In this document: positions 54,284-64,000 of the stretch, in pieces
How positions within the stretch are numbered: the first letter of the stretch is position 1
How the letters are laid out: each line of letters opens with the position of its first letter
Assembly: GCF_001886735.1 (NCBI RefSeq)
Contig: NZ_CP018076.1
Location: forward strand, 2,480,001-2,544,000
Direction of reading: 5' to 3'
Source of the DNA: Sulfitobacter alexandrii
GTDB taxonomy: Bacteria; Pseudomonadota; Alphaproteobacteria; Rhodobacterales; Rhodobacteraceae
DNA: 64,000 nt
Translations under genes and position numbers: made by a program
The notes under the pieces: model-generated
What the model was told of the DNA's origin: nothing
Database searches by the model: none
Seen by the model: only the letters and a program-made list of their open reading frames with translations

Positions 54284-55996
54284 GTGACCCGACATCTCAT
54301 CACATCCGCAATCCCCTACATCAACGGCATCAAGCACCTGGGAAACCTCGTCGGCAGCCAGCTGCCCGCCGATCTCTACGCGCGCTACCTGCGCGGCCGG
54401 GGGCACGAGGTCCTGTTCCTCTGCGCCACCGACGAACACGGCACCCCGGCTGAACTGGCCGCGGCCAAGGCAGGCATGCCGGTGGCCGACTATTGCGCCG
54501 AGATGCACGCGGTTCAGGCCCGCATCGCCGAAGGGTTCGGCCTGTCGTTCGACCACTTCGGGCGCTCCTCCTCGCCGCAGAACCACGCGCTCACGCAGCA
54601 TTTCGCCGGGGTTCTCGCAGACCGCGGGCTGATCGAGGAAGTGTCGCAGGAGCAGATCTATTCGCCCACCGACGGGCGCTTCCTGCCGGACCGCTACGTC
54701 GAAGGCACCTGCCCCAATTGCGGGTTCGAAGACGCACGCGGGGACCAGTGCGACAACTGCACCAAGCAGCTGGACCCCGCCGACCTGATCAATCCGCGCA
54801 GCACGATCTCGGGGGCGACGGATCTCGAGATGCGCGAGACAAAGCACCTGATGCTGCGCCAGAGCCAGATGAAGGACGTCCTGAATGACTGGATCACGTC
54901 CAAGACGGACTGGCCGGTGCTGACGACCTCCATCGCGAAGAAATGGCTTCACGACGGCGACGGGTTGCAGGACCGGGGGATCACCCGCGACCTCAACTGG
55001 GGCGTACCGGTCAAGCGCGGCGACGAAGACTGGCCGGGCATGGAAGGCAAGGTCTTCTACGTCTGGTTCGACGCGCCCATCGAATACATCGCGTCCGCAC
55101 AGGAGTGGGTCGACGCGGGCAAGGGAGAGGACTGGGAACGCTGGTGGCGCACCGACAAGGGCGCCGACGACGTGCGCTATACCCAGTTCATGGGCAAGGA
55201 CAACGTTCCCTTCCACACCCTCAGTTTCCCCGCGACGATTATGGGGTCGGGCGAGCCGTGGAAACTTGTCGATTACATCAAGTCGTTCAATTACCTGACC
55301 TACGATGGCGGGCAGTTCTCCACGTCGCGCGGGCGTGGCGTGTTCATGGATCAGGCGCTCGAGATCCTGCCGGCGGACTACTGGCGCTGGTGGCTGCTGA
55401 GCCATGCGCCCGAAACCTCGGACGCCGAATTCACCTGGGAGAATTTCCAGGCCTCCGTGAACAAGGACCTGGCGGATGTGCTGGGCAACTTCGTGAGCCG
55501 CATCACCAAGTTCTGCCGCTCGAAGTTCGGAGAGACCGTGCCGGAGGCCGGCAGCTATGGCCCCGAGGAGGAGGCGCTGATCGCCGACATCACCGAGCGG
55601 GTGGCGCGGTACGGCGCGCAGATGGAAGCGGTCGAGGTGCGCAAGGCGGCGTCAGAACTGCGGGCGATCTGGGCGGCGGGGAACGAGTACCTGCAGGCGC
55701 AGGCGCCGTGGACGGTATTCAAGACCGACCCTGACAAGGCAGCGGCGCAGGTGCGGCTGGCGCTTAACCTCATTCCGCTCTACGCGACGCTTTCGGCGCC
55801 CTTCATCCCCGATGCGGCGGCGCGGATGCTGACCGCGATGCGGGTCGAGAACGCGGCATGGCCAGATGACGTGCCTGCCGCCCTGGGCGCCCTTCCCGCC
55901 GGGCACGCCTTTGACGTGCCCGAGGTGTTGTTCGCCAAGATCTCGGACGAAGATCGCGCGGCCTGGGCCGAACGGTTCGCGGGCAAGCGGGACTGA
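54284..55996 (+). CDS. metG: Methionine--tRNA ligase
   Basis: 570 residues from GTG 54284. HIGH-like motif in [11 protein letters not shown] (residues 10-20), CP-insertion zinc knuckle [17 protein letters not shown], and the KMSKS-equivalent QFSTSRGRG. The C-terminal domain is helical and lacks a tRNA-binding OB extension, so this is a short MetG. It charges initiator and elongator tRNA-Met. It converges on the chemoreceptor gene. Confidence 0.96.
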   Translation: MTRHLITSAIPYINGIKHLGNLVGSQLPADLYARYLRGRGHEVLFLCATDEHGTPAELAAAKAGMPVADYCAEMHAVQARIAEGFGLSFDHFGRSSSPQNHALTQHFAGVLADRGLIEEVSQEQIYSPTDGRFLPDRYVEGTCPNCGFEDARGDQCDNCTKQLDPADLINPRSTISGATDLEMRETKHLMLRQSQMKDVLNDWITSKTDWPVLTTSIAKKWLHDGDGLQDRGITRDLNWGVPVKRGDEDWPGMEGKVFYVWFDAPIEYIASAQEWVDAGKGEDWERWWRTDKGADDVRYTQFMGKDNVPFHTLSFPATIMGSGEPWKLVDYIKSFNYLTYDGGQFSTSRGRGVFMDQALEILPADYWRWWLLSHAPETSDAEFTWENFQASVNKDLADVLGNFVSRITKFCRSKFGETVPEAGSYGPEEEALIADITERVARYGAQMEAVEVRKAASELRAIWAAGNEYLQAQAPWTVFKTDPDKAAAQVRLALNLIPLYATLSAPFIPDAAARMLTAMRVENAAWPDDVPAALGALPAGHAFDVPEVLFAKISDEDRAAWAERFAGKRD

Positions 55997-56042
55997 CCCC
56001 GCCCGCCCGCGCGGCACCTGCCCGCGCCGTTGCATCCTGCCT

Positions 56043-58631
56043 TCAGAACTCCTCCCAGCCGTCGGCCTCGGTGTCCGTTGCCATGTCCAGCGCGGCGTTG
56101 CCCTGCATGACCGGGACTGCCGCGCGCGGGGCCGTCACCGGCATCGGCGCGGATGCGGTGCGGGGGGCCGTCGGCGGTGCGTTTTCCCTGCCGATGCGGA
56201 ACCGCCCCACTGCGGCTGCCAACGCATCCGCCTCTGCCGTCAGCGCGTGGCTTGCCGCGGTGGTTTCCTCGAACATCGCGGCGTTCTGCTGGGTCACGTG
56301 ATCCAGTTCGTTCACCGCGGTGTTGATCTCGGCCAGGCCGCTGGACTGCTCACGCGCCGACGTGGCGATGTCCGACACCCGGTTGGAAATTTCCGAAACC
56401 GACGTCACGATGGCCGCCAGCGCGGTGCCGGTGCGGTCCACAAGGTCCACGCCCTGGCTGACCTGTTCGCCGCTGGAGGAGATCAGCGCGTTGATCTCGC
56501 GCGCCGCATCCGAGGACCGCTGCGCCAGCGCGCGCACTTCGGTCGCGACCACGGCAAAACCGCGCCCTGCCTCGCCCGCGCGGGCGGCCTCCACCCCGGC
56601 ATTGAGCGCCAGCAGGTTGGTCTGGAACGCGATGTCGTCGATCACCGAGGTGATCTTGGAAATTTCCTGCGACGACGTGCGGATGGCATCCATTGCCGCG
56701 ATCGCCTGACGGGCGATCTCGCCGCCGCGCTGTGCGTTCTTCTGGGCTTCCGAGGACATCGTGCTGGCATCGTCCGCGCCCTCCGCAGCGGATCGGACCG
56801 AAACGGTCAGTTCGTCCAGTGCCGCGGCGGTTTCCTCCAGCGTCGCGGCCTGCTTTTCGGTGCGGCGTGACAGGTCGTCCGCGGCGGAAGTGATCTCGGC
56901 GGTTTCGTTGCGGATCGACTCGGCGTTGTGCATGACCGCCGACATCGCCTCTCGCAGGGCACGCACCGTGCCGTTGAAGTCGCTGCGCAACTTTTCGTAG
57001 GCCGGGGGCACATCGACGGAGAACTCGGTCTCCAGGTCGCCTTCGGCCAGCCGGTTCAACACCTCGCCCAGCGCGGTGACGACCCGTGCCTGTTCCGCCG
57101 CGTTCCGCTCGCGCTCGGCCTCGGCGGCGCGCATCGCTTCGTCTTCCGCCGAGACGTCCGTGCCGATGAAGATCAACCGGTGGGGCTGGCCGCGGTGATC
57201 CTCGAGGGTCACGAAACTGCCATCGATGATGTAGCTGCGCTGCGCGTGGCTGCTGAACACGTTGAACCGGCCCTGCGTCGGCTCACCGCCCAAAAGTTGC
57301 GCCACGAACTTGCGACCGTCGCTGTCACCCTCAAGATTGTTGGCGAACATCGACGACAGGTTGTGTTTGCCCGTATCCTCGAGCGTGCCCCCGATCAGGT
57401 CCAGCAGGTTCTGGTTCGCCCCCCTGATCTTGCCGTTCAGGTCATACTCGATCACCACCTGCTGCGCATCCAGCGCCTGGGTCAGGGCAGAATCGCGCTG
57501 CGCCTGGGTGCGATCCGCCCATTCGATGACCCAGCCAATCCATTCGCCGTCGGCTCCCTCGGCCAGGCTCATCGTGATCTTGAGAAGACGATCCCCGACC
57601 TTGACCATTTCGCTGACCGGCTCGGACCCGGCGCTCGTGCCGGTGCGCTCCGCACGGGAAATGGCATCGCGCAGGGGGGCAAAGGCGCGCAGGTCGGCGT
57701 TCACCAGCGTCTCGCCCGTCATTCCCGGCCAGACATCGGCCATGGCGGACCTGTTGGCGGTCATCATTTCCTCGCAGGCCGGGTTCGCAAAGATCACCCG
57801 GAAATCGGTGTCCACCATCATCAGACGGGCGGAGGAGCCGACGAAGGCCGCGCTCTTGAAGGCGGTTTCATTTGCCGCCTCCCGAGCGCGCAGAAGGACC
57901 GCGCGAAGGGCGTCAAGCTGGGCGGCCATGACGCCGATCTCGTCGCGGCGGTCGGAATAGGGCACCGCGCTGTCGTAGTCGCCCCGTGCCACCCCCTTCA
58001 TCGACCGACCCAGCCCCCTGAGCGGCGTGGAAATAAGGCGGTGCAGCAGGTAGGAAATCCCGACCAGCGCGCAGAGCAATGCCACCATGCCCGCCAGCAG
58101 GCTCTTGAGCGCGGAGGCCGCATAGTCTGCCATCAGGAATTCGTCGGTCCATCGGGTCGCGATGGCACCAATCGGTTGCTCTTCGCCGCCGAACAGGACC
58201 GGCATCGCCACGATCAAACGGTTCGTGTCGATCCGAATTTCCTGTGCTGCCACAGCGTCCGTTGCGAGCGCCAGCATCTCGGGGTCCACCTGACCGCGCG
58301 TTTCCGACTGGAGTGGCGCGCCGTCGGCGTCCACGGTCACGGCATCAAGGGCGTCCGGCTGCGATTTCGCGAGGCTGCCGGAAACGATCTGGTCCAATGC
58401 CTCGATGTTGCGAAATTTCATCGCACCGCCGACCTGCAGCGCCAGCAGATCCGTCACCTCTGTCGCACGTTCGAGTATGGCCTGATGCAACCGGTGTTTG
58501 GCCGAGCGTGCATTGATGATCTCGATCGCGGTGACCACGCAGATGGTGCAGATCGCGACAACAAGCGCCGTCTTGAAAAACAGGCTGTGCAGGAATTTGA
58601 CACGGTCCTTTTTCGTAACCGGTTCCGACAT
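56043..58631 (-). CDS. Methyl-accepting chemotaxis protein with PAS domains and C-terminal CheR/CheB tether
   Basis: 862 residues from ATG 58631. TM1 at about 19-37, a periplasmic domain of about 140 residues, TM2 near 180-205, a HAMP domain ([20 protein letters not shown]), two PAS-like domains ([46 protein letters not shown]), and the signalling domain with the hairpin tip [24 protein letters not shown]. It ends DGWEEF, matching the xWxxF pentapeptide that binds CheR and CheB. No che genes are adjacent. It senses an unknown ligand. Confidence 0.93.
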   Translation of the reverse strand: MSEPVTKKDRVKFLHSLFFKTALVVAICTICVVTAIEIINARSAKHRLHQAILERATEVTDLLALQVGGAMKFRNIEALDQIVSGSLAKSQPDALDAVTVDADGAPLQSETRGQVDPEMLALATDAVAAQEIRIDTNRLIVAMPVLFGGEEQPIGAIATRWTDEFLMADYAASALKSLLAGMVALLCALVGISYLLHRLISTPLRGLGRSMKGVARGDYDSAVPYSDRRDEIGVMAAQLDALRAVLLRAREAANETAFKSAAFVGSSARLMMVDTDFRVIFANPACEEMMTANRSAMADVWPGMTGETLVNADLRAFAPLRDAISRAERTGTSAGSEPVSEMVKVGDRLLKITMSLAEGADGEWIGWVIEWADRTQAQRDSALTQALDAQQVVIEYDLNGKIRGANQNLLDLIGGTLEDTGKHNLSSMFANNLEGDSDGRKFVAQLLGGEPTQGRFNVFSSHAQRSYIIDGSFVTLEDHRGQPHRLIFIGTDVSAEDEAMRAAEAERERNAAEQARVVTALGEVLNRLAEGDLETEFSVDVPPAYEKLRSDFNGTVRALREAMSAVMHNAESIRNETAEITSAADDLSRRTEKQAATLEETAAALDELTVSVRSAAEGADDASTMSSEAQKNAQRGGEIARQAIAAMDAIRTSSQEISKITSVIDDIAFQTNLLALNAGVEAARAGEAGRGFAVVATEVRALAQRSSDAAREINALISSSGEQVSQGVDLVDRTGTALAAIVTSVSEISNRVSDIATSAREQSSGLAEINTAVNELDHVTQQNAAMFEETTAASHALTAEADALAAAVGRFRIGRENAPPTAPRTASAPMPVTAPRAAVPVMQGNAALDMATDTEADGWEEF

Positions 58632-58781
58632 TGGCATTTCCCTTCGAACAACAGATTCGGCCCGGGGGCGGGCATCGGGAAGGAACTTAGGGAACCATGC
58701 CTTTCGGACCGCTTAACGGCCGGTATGTCGTCGGCATGTCGCCGCGCGGACAATGTATCGGATTCGAAAGAACCGGGCGGC

Positions 58782-59696
58782 TCACGCCGCCGGTCCGGCG
58801 GCGATGGCCTCTTCGCCAGCCGTCCGCACGAGGTCGGCGATGACGGTCCGGTGCCGGGTCAGTGGGCTGCTCTTGCGCCAGATCATGCCGACGGTCCGCT
58901 TTGGCTGCGGGCCGGCGAAAGGCGCCCAGTCCACCGCCGCCGACCGGGTTTCCACCCCCACGGCCATGCGCGGGATCACGGTGACGCCGATGCCCGCCCC
59001 TACCATCTGCACGAGGGTGGCGAGCGAACTGCCGTCGAGCCCGGTGCGCGGCACCGACGCGGGCCTGTTGCAGAACGCCAGCGCCTGATCGCGGAAACAG
59101 TGTCCCTCTTCGAGCAGCAGCACCCGCTTGTCCGCCAGTTCACGACCGCTGGGCACCGGCTGTCCCGCCGCGTCCCGCGGCCGGACGAACACGAAGGTTT
59201 CGGTAAAGACCGGAATCTCCGTCAACGAGGGTTCGGAAACCGGCAGGGCGACGATCGCGGCATCGAGCCTGCCCTCCTGCAGTTCGCGCACCAGCCGTTG
59301 GGTCAGCGTCTCGCGGACCTGCAGGTCCAGTCCGGGATAGGTCGCGGTCAGCGGGCCGATCAGCCGCGGCAGCAGGTAGGGCGCGATCGTCGGGATCACG
59401 CCGAGCCGGAATTCGCCCGTCAGGTCGCCCTGCGCTTCGCGGGCGAAATGCTCGAGCGCCTCCACCCGCTCGAGAACGGCGCGGACGTGGGACGCGAATT
59501 CCGATCCGAATGCGGTCAGCCGGACGTGACGCGGACCCCGTTCGAACAGGGGTTTGCCGAGGGCGGTCTCCATTTCCTTGATCTGGGCGGACAGTGCCGG
59601 CTGCGAGATCGCGCAGACCTGTGCGGCGCGACCGAAATGGCGTTGTGCGGCGACAGCTTCAAAATAACGAAACTGTCTTATCGTCAGATTCTTCAT
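58782..59696 (-). CDS. oxyR: Hydrogen-peroxide-sensing LysR regulator OxyR
   Basis: 304 residues from ATG 59696. N-terminal HTH FGRAAQVCAISQPALSAQIKEME and a LysR effector domain. The redox cysteines are C200 and C209 in EEGHCFRDQALAFC, the pair that forms the activating disulfide. Divergent from katG, which it should activate; a matching OxyR half-site overlaps its own start, implying autoregulation. Confidence 0.93.
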   Translation of the reverse strand: MKNLTIRQFRYFEAVAAQRHFGRAAQVCAISQPALSAQIKEMETALGKPLFERGPRHVRLTAFGSEFASHVRAVLERVEALEHFAREAQGDLTGEFRLGVIPTIAPYLLPRLIGPLTATYPGLDLQVRETLTQRLVRELQEGRLDAAIVALPVSEPSLTEIPVFTETFVFVRPRDAAGQPVPSGRELADKRVLLLEEGHCFRDQALAFCNRPASVPRTGLDGSSLATLVQMVGAGIGVTVIPRMAVGVETRSAAVDWAPFAGPQPKRTVGMIWRKSSPLTRHRTVIADLVRTAGEEAIAAGPAA

Positions 59697-59709
59697 AGGA
59701 TGAAGTTAT
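59695..59709 (+). promoter_or_regulatory. Candidate OxyR binding site between oxyR and katG
   Basis: ATAG (59695-59698), seven bases, TTAT (59706-59709) matches the OxyR element ATAG-N7-CTAT with one mismatch. A second, weaker element follows at the correct spacing (ATCA-N7-CAAC). It overlaps the oxyR start codon, so binding there could repress oxyR and activate katG. Confidence 0.5.
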
Positions 59710-59731
59710 CACTGCTATCAGGAAAACCAAC

Positions 59732-62020
<2,289 letters not shown>

Positions 62021-62042
62021 TCCGGCACTGATATCTATGCAG

Positions 62043-62070
62043 CGGCGCCCCCATGCGGGGCGCCGTTTGC
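62043..62070 (+). terminator. Intrinsic terminator after katG
   Basis: CGGCGCCCC (62043-62051) and GGGGCGCCG (62057-62065) make a nine-base stem followed by TTTGCGTTT, 22 bases after the katG stop. Confidence 0.8.
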
Positions 62071-62074
62071 GTTT

Positions 62075-62094
62075 GCGGCGCTTGCAAGCGCCGC
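62075..62094. repeat. Perfect 20-bp palindrome
   Basis: GCGGCGCTTGCAAGCGCCGC is identical to its own reverse complement and lies 22 bases before the kinase start, next to the katG terminator. It could be an operator or a second hairpin. Confidence 0.6.
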
Positions 62095-62116
62095 GCGAAT
62101 TGGCCGATATGCAGGC

Positions 62117-63121
62117 ATGACATCCGATCACCCCCAACTGCACGCCTTCCTCGCCCGCAACGGCCACGCGGGTGTCACGCCCGTTCCCCTGCCCGGCGAC
62201 GCCTCGGCCCGGCGCTATCACCGTCTGCCGGGGGCAGGACTGCTCGTGATGGAAGATCCGCAGGATCCGGTGGGCTTCGCCGCCTTCATCCGTCTTTCCA
62301 CCCATCTGCGCGCCCTGGGTCTGAGCGCGCCCGAGGTTCTGGCCAGCGATGCGGACAACGGACTGGCGCTGATCGAGGATTTCGGCATCACCACCTATGG
62401 CAGGCTGCTGGACGAAGGCGCGGACGAAACGGCGCTCTACGCGCTCGCCGTGGACGCCCTGGCACATCTGCACGGGGCGGCAGATGCCACGCAGGTTGCG
62501 GCGCCCGTCTACAGCCGCGACATGCTGCTGGACGAGCTTCAGATCTTCTCCGACTGGTTCGTGCCTGCCCTGCGTCCCGATCTGTCGCCCGCCGCGTTCG
62601 ATGGCCCATGGCGCGCCTTGTGGGCCAAGGCGCTTGCCGCGCTCGAAGGACAGCCCCCCGCACTGGTGCTGCGGGATTTCCACATCGACAACCTGATGCT
62701 GCTGGAGGACCGGGAAGGCATTGCGCGCTGCGGGCTGCTGGACTTTCAGGACGCGGTCCTCGGCCCCCCGGAGTACGACCTCGTGTCGCTGCTTCAGGAC
62801 GCCCGCCGCGATCTGGCGCCGGGGCTGGAGGCGTCGATGCTGGAGCAGTACTGCGCGGCTGTCCGCGCCGAAGGGGACGACCGGAAGGGTCTTTTGCATC
62901 GCTATCACCTGTTGGGTGCACAGCGTCACACGCGCATCGCCGGGTTGTTCCCGCGGCTGAACAGGCGCGACGGCAAGGCGGGATACCTGCGTTTCATGCC
63001 CCGCGTGATGGGCCAGATGCAGACCGCCCTGCGGGACGCCGGGCTGTCGGAGATCGAAGCCTATCTCGACACCACCCTGCCCGGCTGGCGCGCCGCCGGG
63101 CCACGGCTTGCCAACACCTGA
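62117..63121 (+). CDS. Aminoglycoside phosphotransferase family kinase, AmgK-like
   Basis: 334 residues from ATG 62117. The fold is recognised from the catalytic loop LRDFHIDNLM, followed by the magnesium motif LLDFQDAVLGPPEYDL. The N-terminal GDASARRYHRLP region matches AmgK, which phosphorylates MurNAc and GlcNAc at the anomeric position for peptidoglycan recycling. AmgK genes usually sit with murU and tsaE; neither is here, so the substrate is uncertain. Confidence 0.82.
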   Translation: MTSDHPQLHAFLARNGHAGVTPVPLPGDASARRYHRLPGAGLLVMEDPQDPVGFAAFIRLSTHLRALGLSAPEVLASDADNGLALIEDFGITTYGRLLDEGADETALYALAVDALAHLHGAADATQVAAPVYSRDMLLDELQIFSDWFVPALRPDLSPAAFDGPWRALWAKALAALEGQPPALVLRDFHIDNLMLLEDREGIARCGLLDFQDAVLGPPEYDLVSLLQDARRDLAPGLEASMLEQYCAAVRAEGDDRKGLLHRYHLLGAQRHTRIAGLFPRLNRRDGKAGYLRFMPRVMGQMQTALRDAGLSEIEAYLDTTLPGWRAAGPRLANT

Positions 63122-63133
63122 CGGCCGCCCGTC

Positions 63134-64000
63134 TCACCCCTGACGGGCCGCGATCTCGTCGGCGCTCAGGTGACAGACCTCGGGCCAGGCCAGCGACTTG
63201 CCCGGGTTCAGCAACCCCTTGGGATCAAGGCGCTTTTTCCACGCGAGGTGGCGGTAGTCCGCGTGCATGCCCCCGCCCTCGACCCGGCTGCAGTGGGCGT
63301 CATAGACCGCGAAACCGTGCTCGGCATAGATCTCGTTTATCTGTTGCAGGCGCTCAGGCCCCTTGTACCAGATGATCGGAAGGTCGATGGCCTGCACCGT
63401 TTCGCCCGCGCGCAGGAATTCATGGTGCGTCCAGACCTCCTCCCCCAGCGCGTCGCGCAGCCGGACGATCGCGGCTGTATCCGCGGCATCCGGCACGCCG
63501 ATCTGCTGGTAGGTCGCGCTGCGGTCCGATTTCAGGACCTGCAGCGTCGTGTGGTTGTAGCAGAATTCGAAAGCATGGGGGATCGACGCCGCCTTGCGCT
63601 TGTCCTCCGTCAGGGCCAGGTCCGCATGGCCGCCCCGATCCGTGATCAGCGCCTCGTAGTCGGCCAGTTTCTCGGCTGGCAGATAGCTGACCAGCAGGTC
63701 GCGATCCGGCCGGATGTGGTCAACGAGACGCGGAAAATATCCGGCGATCCGCGCGTCGACAACGCTGACCAGCTTGGGCGCGATGTCCTCCGCCGTGGCC
63801 AGCGCATGACCCGCCCCGTAGGCGTCGGCGTAGCTGTCGAAGGTCGCCATGCAGCCCAGCCAGTCGCGCATGGGCACGGTCCGCATGGTGACCTCGGTGA
63901 TCACGCCATTCAGCCCCCATGCATGGTGGACGTTCAGCACCTCCTCGCCTTCAAAGACATGAACCTGCGGGTCCGCCTCGACCGACAGCACCTTGAGGGC
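63134..64000 (-). CDS. FAD-binding oxidase (GlcD/D-lactate dehydrogenase type), C-terminal part
   Basis: The frame continues past the right window edge, so the N-terminal flavin-binding portion is missing; about 289 residues are visible. The visible portion has EVLNVHHAWGLNGVITEVTMRT, the end of the FAD-binding domain, and a C-terminal cap ending HLAWKKRLDPKGLLNPGKSL, the block typical of FAD-linked oxidases. It would oxidise a 2-hydroxy acid or related substrate. It converges on the AmgK-like gene. Confidence 0.85.
   Translation of the reverse strand, partial: ALKVLSVEADPQVHVFEGEEVLNVHHAWGLNGVITEVTMRTVPMRDWLGCMATFDSYADAYGAGHALATAEDIAPKLVSVVDARIAGYFPRLVDHIRPDRDLLVSYLPAEKLADYEALITDRGGHADLALTEDKRKAASIPHAFEFCYNHTTLQVLKSDRSATYQQIGVPDAADTAAIVRLRDALGEEVWTHHEFLRAGETVQAIDLPIIWYKGPERLQQINEIYAEHGFAVYDAHCSRVEGGGMHADYRHLAWKKRLDPKGLLNPGKSLAWPEVCHLSADEIAARQG

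Overview
The window is visibly G+C-rich and reads as a chromosomal segment of an alphaproteobacterium of the order Rhodobacterales (Roseobacter/Rhodobacter relatives). The evidence is concordant: an rpoH-type sigma factor, a dnaG-rpoD pair, a LexA box of the GTTC-N7-GTTC type, a CtrA-type TTAA-N7-TTAA box, a histidine tRNA without the usual G-1/C73 identity bases, a nrdR-ribD...ribE-ribB-ribH-nusB arrangement, and many small families typical of that order (DUF6476, DUF6324-like, MmcB). I cannot name the genus. I see no insertion sequence, prophage, CRISPR array or rRNA; about 67 protein genes, one tRNA and one probable 6S RNA fill the sequence almost without gaps.

Layout. 1-5.4 kb: end of an ATP-dependent DNA ligase, a PAP2 phosphatase, an oligoendopeptidase F gene broken by a frameshift in a G run, a small membrane protein overlapping a TraR-type zinc-finger gene, and an M19 dipeptidase. 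5.4-13.5 kb: a Gfo/Idh/MocA oxidoreductase, rpoH, an RluD-type pseudouridine synthase whose start codon overlaps that of a divergent DUF6476 gene, tRNA-His, a GNAT enzyme, mmcB with an SOS box, a two-gene envelope module (coiled-coil membrane protein plus ClpP-like periplasmic protein), the probable 6S RNA and two small genes. 13.5-23.2 kb: the riboflavin/nrdR/nusB cluster on the minus strand, split by three plus-strand capsule export genes. 23.4-35.5 kb: an SDR enzyme, a YjbQ protein, two tandem secreted paralogues, rpoD-dnaG, and the soxBDAG sarcosine oxidase operon.

35.6-46 kb: glutamate dehydrogenase, a TadG-TadE-TadE trio, then an EF-hand / ECF sigma / small membrane protein / Metal_resist operon, DUF983, NUDIX, a DMT transporter, and a desaturase divergent from an XRE regulator. 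47-51.7 kb: a translationally coupled carnitine degradation operon (DUF849 cleavage enzyme, lipocalin, L-carnitine dehydrogenase-thioesterase fusion, SDR) with a divergent GATase1-AraC regulator. 51.7-64 kb: aldo/keto reductase, MFS transporter, metG, a chemoreceptor ending in a CheR/CheB tether, oxyR divergent from katG, an AmgK-like kinase and the end of an FAD-linked oxidase.

How it fits together. Carnitine is converted by the 47-51 kb operon to glycine betaine, and sarcosine, a later product of betaine demethylation, is oxidised by soxBDAG in the same window; the intermediate demethylases are not here. The riboflavin genes supply the flavins that sarcosine oxidase and other enzymes need. 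Many neighbouring genes overlap by ATGA or GTGA, so translational coupling is widespread. The items most worth pursuing are the envelope ClpP-like bicistron, the EF-hand/ECF sigma operon, the tandem secreted paralogues and the lipocalin in the carnitine operon.
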